NCBI GenBank assembly: GCA_036346225.1
Contig: JARFIW010000999.1
Coordinates: 4,323,001-4,387,000 of the forward strand
DNA: 64,000 bases
Direction: 5' to 3'
DNA from: Platerodrilus igneus
Taxonomy: Eukaryota; Arthropoda; Insecta; Coleoptera; Lycidae
Shown here: piece by piece, positions 59,185 to 64,000 of the stretch
Layout of the letters: the number at the start of each line of letters is the position of its first letter
How positions within the stretch are numbered: the stretch's first letter is position 1
Notes under the pieces: model-generated
Told to the model about the DNA's origin: nothing
Seen by the model: the letters and a program-made list of their open reading frames with translations, nothing else
The model's database searches: none
Made by a program: the position numbers and the translations under genes

Positions 59185-59235
59185 ACAATAAGGGTACGCG
59201 TCTAACCAGTTCCAGGACTGAAGACCTAATGATGA
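59185..59235 (+). pseudogene. 3' end of a non-LTR element (same family as 3540 and 18860)
   Basis: TACGCGTCTAACCAGTTCCA followed by GGACTGA reproduces the ASNQFQD-stop end seen at 3530-3552. ATGATGATGGATGAAG follows, a 3'-end microsatellite-like tail. Only this terminal piece is present. Confidence 0.6.
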
Positions 59236-60320
59236 TGGATGAAGTTCAAGTTTAGAATATTAATGCATACCTTTTACACTTGTCCTGACGATGTTCCTTA
59301 CGTCAAAGGCCAAAACGTCGAGTTATTACTAATATATATGAAATTTTTTAAATGCGGGATACGTACTATAAGTCATGACTCTTTTTTGAAAGCTTCCAAG
59401 AATATCAATTGAAATCTTTAAATATTGAAAGCGTTTCTAACTCTGCACAAGAGGTTAAAAAACTGTTCTCTTTGAATATACATTTATAGTAATTTCGCCC
59501 ATAAAAAATGTGCGGTATATATATCCCAGCCGTGCTGCTGAAGGAATGTTACCATTGTTATTTTTATATGAAAAACGAGACATTCAGGGTTCTACATTTG
59601 TACAAATAGAATGTGCGTTTGCATTTTAGTATCTGTCTTCATGATTCGTATAAGCGTATCTAACAGAAAAGATTTACCTATGGACTAAAGATATTACATT
59701 TTCAGATCTGGAAACGCTTTTAGCTTTTATGAGGAAACATATACTTGATAGCGTATATCCAACCTAAGGTTGAATTCCTAGAAAATAGTCGTTCAATACG
59801 GTGGTTTTCAATAAATGAGTTCTACAAAAGAGAGACGTCACTAACAAATACAAACTTCGTTTCGATAACCAACTATTATTAGTTCATTCAATAAAAGAAA
59901 AAAGCACGGAACGAATATCTACGGAAACCTTTGTGTTCAATTTCGTTATTCATCCAAAACTGCATCGGAAAATTTTACAGTTCGGGTTTTATCAACAAAC
60001 TTCTTTAAGAAGCGAATTTCAATATTCACTGATGCACCTGGTAAGATTTCTATAGTCTTGCAGTACATTCTGTAACGTTGAAATTAACGTCCTTTATATT
60101 TTAAATATTCCATTGTATTAGCCTTATGTTTTACAACGCTTAGTATAGTATTGGAAATCTCTTGTTATTTAATTACATGCGACCTTGCCCGTGCGACTGG
60201 TTTTGTTATCTCGATCCCTCTTAGAACCAGCTTTTCTACCCCCTTTTCTTCTAATTAGCGCTTAGCTCTTCCGTATGGTTTGTCGTCCCCCTTTTGTGAT
60301 TGCTGCGTTTTGTCGTGGAG
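59236..60320. other. No gene recognised
   Basis: AT-rich up to about 60180, then more balanced composition. No open frame or mobile-element end that I can support. Confidence 0.35.
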
Positions 60321-60460
60321 CCTGATGGTTATGGGATGATCTTACGCTTTGTCCGTGCGGAACCTGTTACAATTGATCTTGATGGGCATACCCCTGTCGT
60401 GGCCGTTGACGCTACTCGTCGTAGACATCAAGGCCCAGATGTGCTTGAACCCGCCTAAAC
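60321..60460 (+). pseudogene. Short open remnant of unknown protein
   Basis: The plus frame reads RFVVEPDGYGMILRFVRAEP then VTIDLDGHTPVVAVDATRRR and ends DVLEPA-stop. Its base composition is higher in G+C than the flanks, as in coding DNA. It sits about 80 bp before the LTR at 60542, so it may be the end of another retroelement's polyprotein. I cannot name the family. Confidence 0.35.
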
Positions 60461-60541
60461 TTGGTTAAGGTACTATCAGACAGCCATACAGGGTGAATTA
60501 GATCTTTCCTTCATTCACTACCAGTGTTTAAATAGGGATGC

Positions 60542-62126
60542 TGTAACGTGCATTTTTAATCGTTTAACATTTTACCCTTTTTCTCAATTAGTAAATACCT
60601 TTCTGCAATTACTATTTCTATATTTTATATTTATTAACCCGTTGGCGAATGCGTCGTATTATATTGAGTGGATTGCATCGTTCTTGTCTTGCCGTTCGTA
60701 TGAATTTTGTTGCTTATGTGGATATACAAGTATAGATAAGAGACGATAAGCGGTTGTAATAGCAACGAGTTGAGAGAAACAGAGAAACAGTTGTAGTTTG
60801 CTCTTCGTTCCTATATATTAATTACGTTAAAAATACTGTTTCCTTTTTGCTTTGAGAATAGTGAGAATTAATGCGGAATCAATTTCGAATTGTGCATGGA
60901 CAAGCACGACACGATTTTTAGTTGTTTTTCTTGTGAAATAAAAGTTGTATATAATAGATTAGAGTGCAGAGTGTAGTTCTGATGGCATTTGAAGGAAGTA
61001 TGCTTGAAATGTAACGTGTTTGATTGACCACAAGCGCGGTTTTAAGGTCATGGACTGACGGTTTTAGTGATACGCGTAGCTTTACTAATTGTTTTTTTTG
61101 TTGCTTTTCTGTTGGAAATAACAGTAGTAGAACTTGTCGTGCGTTTTACGGAACATTGACTTAGTGATACGCGTTGCTTTACTAATTGTGTTTTTTTGTT
61201 GATTTATCTTTTTATATTTGAACTGTGTGTGCTATCTAGTCTTCGTGGTCCTTTTTTTTATTATTTTAATGCATTACATCGTGCCTTGAAAGCCCGTGAT
61301 TCTAAATTGTTATTACCTTTTTTTTCAATTTGTGTTACAAAATGTTTCGAAATTGTTGTCTCGGGAAGTGGAATTGACGGGAAGTTTTTCAATGCTACAT
61401 GGTTCCATCAGCGTGATGGTGCCTGCTGCTGACACCAGTGAAATACGTAGGTGTGATTAGTGTAAAGTGTAAGAAATTCCATCAACACCCTCCCAGTCAA
61501 GGGTGAAGTGCTTCGTTAGTGCAGGACATCGTAAATCCCACACTTCAATTGCAAGGAAGCGTTACTGAAGGACTTTTTGTAAGTTGAACTATTTCTTACT
61601 TGTTACTACTTTAAATATCTATCCGTTGTTTTGCCATATCTTTGTCGTTCTGATACCTTTTACAATAGACTTGCCTGCTATTAAGAAAAAAAAAGAAAGA
61701 AAAAAAAATCAATACTACTGAATTACTGATATTAATTGTGTCTTACCTATTTATCTTTTGTTAACATTTTGTCTGATTTATGTTTAATTGGTGTGTGAGG
61801 AAACGTTTCTGCTACTCCCCAATATTACCTCACTTTGTGATAAAAATTTTTGTAATGCTTCTACCGTTGTTATATTATTTAGATTATCCAAACAGTTTTT
61901 TTTACATTCTACAAAGTACTGAACAATTTATGCTTGATCAGCAGGCTATGCTTATTCTTTTTTTTCAGGTTTGCTTAACTAATTTTCTTGCAGGTATCGT
62001 CACTAACTCCTTACCGCCGCATACATTATATGCCAGTCTGCTTTCTACAACCCCCCCTACTCTCCGATTGAGCCCGGTCATTCCGTGATATCTTTGTGTT
62101 ACGCACGGCTACGAGCCAACGTAGCA
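60542..62126 (+). repeat. 5' LTR
   Basis: 1585 bp from TGTAACGTGC to CGTAGCA. It matches the LTR at 1690-3361 (minus) throughout, with divergence greatest near 60900-61250. A TATA-like CCTATATATTAATTACG lies near 60811. The blocks CATCGTGCCTTGAAAGCCCG (about 61270) and the LTR end are well conserved. Confidence 0.78.
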
Positions 62127-62132
62127 TAAATT

Positions 62133-62276
62133 TGGCGCCCAACGTGGAGGCCTCGAAATAACGTAACAGAAATTTTGGCGCCCAACGTGGGGCCACGAAT
62201 TAACGTAGCAGAATTTTGGCGCCCAACGTGGGGCCACGAATTCACGTAACAGAAATTTTGGCGCCCAACGTGGGGC
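62133..62276 (+). repeat. Four tandem tRNA-Lys primer-binding sites
   Basis: TGGCGCCCAACGTGGGGC occurs at 62176-62193, 62217-62234 and 62259-62276, and with one change (GGAGG) at 62133-62150. Spacing is 43, 41 and 42 bp, set by a repeat unit that also includes CACGAATTAACGTAGCAGAA. The palindromic relative has one copy. Partial cores (CACTGGCGCCCA) recur at about 62638 and 63578. Confidence 0.9.
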
Positions 62277-64000
62277 CCGATTTTTTTGATTTGGTCTCGA
62301 TTTTGTTGTGGGGCTCGATTTTTTTTGAGGGGCTCGATTTTTTTGAGGGGCTCGATTTTTTTGAGGGGCCCGATTTTTTTTGATTTGCTCTCGATTTTTT
62401 TTTGGTTTGCTCTTGATTTTCTAAATTTTTTTTATGACCTTGATTTTTTTTGGCATTGATTTTTTTTGGTGTATCGGCTCGATTTTCTTTTTGCCTATAT
62501 TGGCTGGCTCTAATTTTTTTGTGGTGTAGTCTTGATTTTTTTCTTCCTTCGCTATATAGAAGTCCTTGATTTTAATTTTTTTTTTTGTGTGAATTATCAG
62601 AGTTGTGTTTTCGCTGGTAATTTGGTTCTGGAAAACACTGGCGCCCAAGTTTTCTGTACACCACCTTTTTTTCTTTTCTTCACGTCACTTTCGCTACGTT
62701 ACTTAAATATAATCCTAATGTACCCGATCTAGATCTGTTGTCCTTTTGGCGACGCAAACGCCACAAATTTCGTCCGTAATCCACTCGTCTCCCTACGTTA
62801 TACGATTCCTTCAACTCATTAGCTTTATCTGTGATATTTGACATATTTCGTAGTATTGTGTGATGACTTTTATTTTTTTCTTCTACTCTTTCCGGGTTTT
62901 CTTCCATTCCACATTCCTGTCCATTTTTTTTCCTGACTGGTTTTCCATGCGGTTAGTTGAGGTACTGACTTCGATTAGTCGTTGTATCTGCTCCTGTGGT
63001 AGTTGCTCTTTAGGCCTACTTTCTGTCCTTTAGGAATCACGACTTAGTCGACTTTTGGGTCTATTAGCAAATTACTTTTCTTATCTGGTTGTATTATACG
63101 ACTTTTTTTTCCTTCTTGATACCACAGTTGAAGCCTTTCGTTACTTTTTCCAGTTTTCCGTTTGTCGTTCCCTAGCTTACTTGAGGCTTGACACTTGTGT
63201 CTTATGTTGGCTATTGCTGTTCGTTTCCTTCCTCGCTACTTTTCTTTTCTTTTGGTTTCTGCGTGCGCGAAATCAATTTCTTGAGGTTGGAAACTGTGCT
63301 GTTTCTTTTCTAAAGAGACATCCGTCCTTTGACGACTTTGGCTGCGTTTATGCCTCTACACCTTGGTCCTCTCCGATTGCTACTGCTTACCTATCTTTCC
63401 CTGTGGATTTCTTTACTCTTAGTTTTGTCCGACATTTTGATCCTGAACCTCCGGATCCTAAAGGGCTCCCTACGGCCGATTCTATTTTGACCCCTACGTG
63501 TCGCTATCCCTAATGACTTGTAATTTTTTTTGGCTTATTGGTCTTGTGTTTTTTCTGATAAGCTTGTGTCCGAAAACACTGGCGCCCATTTCGTATTCCT
63601 ATTTATATTTTGTAGCTAGCCCATCCCGTGACTTTTTCTTCTGGCTAGTTCTACCATTTGTTCACTATTTGACTATTATAGTCGCTTTCTACATCCATTC
63701 CTTGAGGTAGGCTTCAGATCTATTTTCTTTTCCTTTAGGTATTTCGACTTGGTCGCTTTTGTAGGTCTGTTAGCCATACTCTGCTTGAGTAATCGTTTCA
63801 TACAAATCTGTGTTAACTCAGTTGAAAGTATTTTAAGTTGTGTACTAGCTTGCCTTTGCTCTTTGCTCTGTCTTGGTTCTTTCTTTGCTGCACACTTGAG
63901 GTTGACAGTTGTGTCGTCTAGTTGGTTTGCTACGAGTTTTCTTCCTCGTTTTTTTCTTTCCTCTTGGTATCTCCACGGGAAGCCAAAACTTTTCTTTGAG
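62277..64000 (+). other. T-rich leader with short tandem repeats
   Basis: 62280-62460 repeats GGGGCTCGATTTTTTTGA-like units. The region to about 63340 matches 1016-1665 in reverse. The remainder to the window edge is T-rich, pyrimidine-biased and has no recognised gene. A second related block, GTCCGAAAACACTGGCGCCC at 63568, suggests an internal duplication of the leader. Confidence 0.55.

Larger units (their letters stand above)
60542..64000 (+). mobile_element. LTR retrotransposon 5' part (parent-type of the 23-3361 element), continues past the window
   Basis: LTR 60542-62126, then four tandem primer-binding sites, then a long T-rich leader. No Gag or Pol is recognised before the window ends, so it may be a non-autonomous element with a long untranslated leader. 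The bases before the LTR are ATGC, the same four as the target duplication of the palindromic element. The 152-codon frame at 63055-63513 is Phe/Leu-rich and shows no domain. Confidence 0.75.

Noticed and set aside
63055..63513. 152-residue frame in the LTR-element leader
   Set aside because: Phe/Leu-rich translation of pyrimidine-rich DNA; half of it is shared with the non-coding leader of the palindromic element and the rest shows no Gag features.

Overview
This is a eukaryotic, AT-rich intergenic window, most likely from an insect. The signs are an errantivirus-type (gypsy, env-bearing) provirus, BEL/Pao remnants, Jockey/R1-like non-LTR retrotransposons, three mariner/IS630-type elements and an insect-like 5S rRNA sequence. 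The order cannot be fixed from the sequence. No host protein gene can be named with confidence. Almost everything readable is transposon-derived, most of it broken and much of it nested.

Layout. 1-7660 (copy A) and 18662-23775 (copy B) are two copies of one segment. Each holds the end of a degenerate Jockey-like element, an unclassified 1.65 kb stretch, a (TTTA)n tail, the antisense 3' end of a reverse transcriptase (RT) gene, and a large foldback element (X) with a complete 5S rRNA-like sequence in its loop. Copy A carries an extra 3.34 kb palindromic element (23-3361). It is built from LTR-retrotransposon ends and sits between 4-bp target duplications (ATGC). Copy B has the matching empty site. 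7758-18660 holds repeats bounded by (AT)n arrays, then a decayed Jockey-like ORF1/ORF2. 20537-31025 is a nested stack: an antisense non-LTR element (RT at 29.85-31.0 kb, C-terminus at 21.8-22.2 kb, 1.1 kb TAAA tail) is split by X (22240-29849, 6-bp target duplication). X in turn contains a mariner (23794-27604) and an unclassified repeat (Y).

31.0-35.2 kb is mostly unclassified. 35.2-41.4 kb has two BEL/Pao remnants in opposite orientations and two tRNA-derived SINEs. 43523-50146 is a minus-strand errantivirus-like provirus with gag and most of pol after the RT fingers/palm deleted. Its 5' LTR is interrupted by a 2.5 kb mariner whose transposase has a 60-bp intron and a lost catalytic Asp. 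50.4-50.7 kb carries an OTU-protease-like fragment without its catalytic Cys. 51817-53128 is a third mariner inside a dispersed repeat (S). 53.7-60.5 kb is unclassified repeat with tandem arrays. 60542 to the window edge is the parent-type LTR element of the palindrome at the left edge, with a 1.6 kb LTR followed by four tandem tRNA-Lys primer-binding sites.

The strongest candidates for something undescribed are (i) the 5S-cored foldback element X and (ii) the palindromic LTR element with the same LTR end at both termini and a true target duplication.
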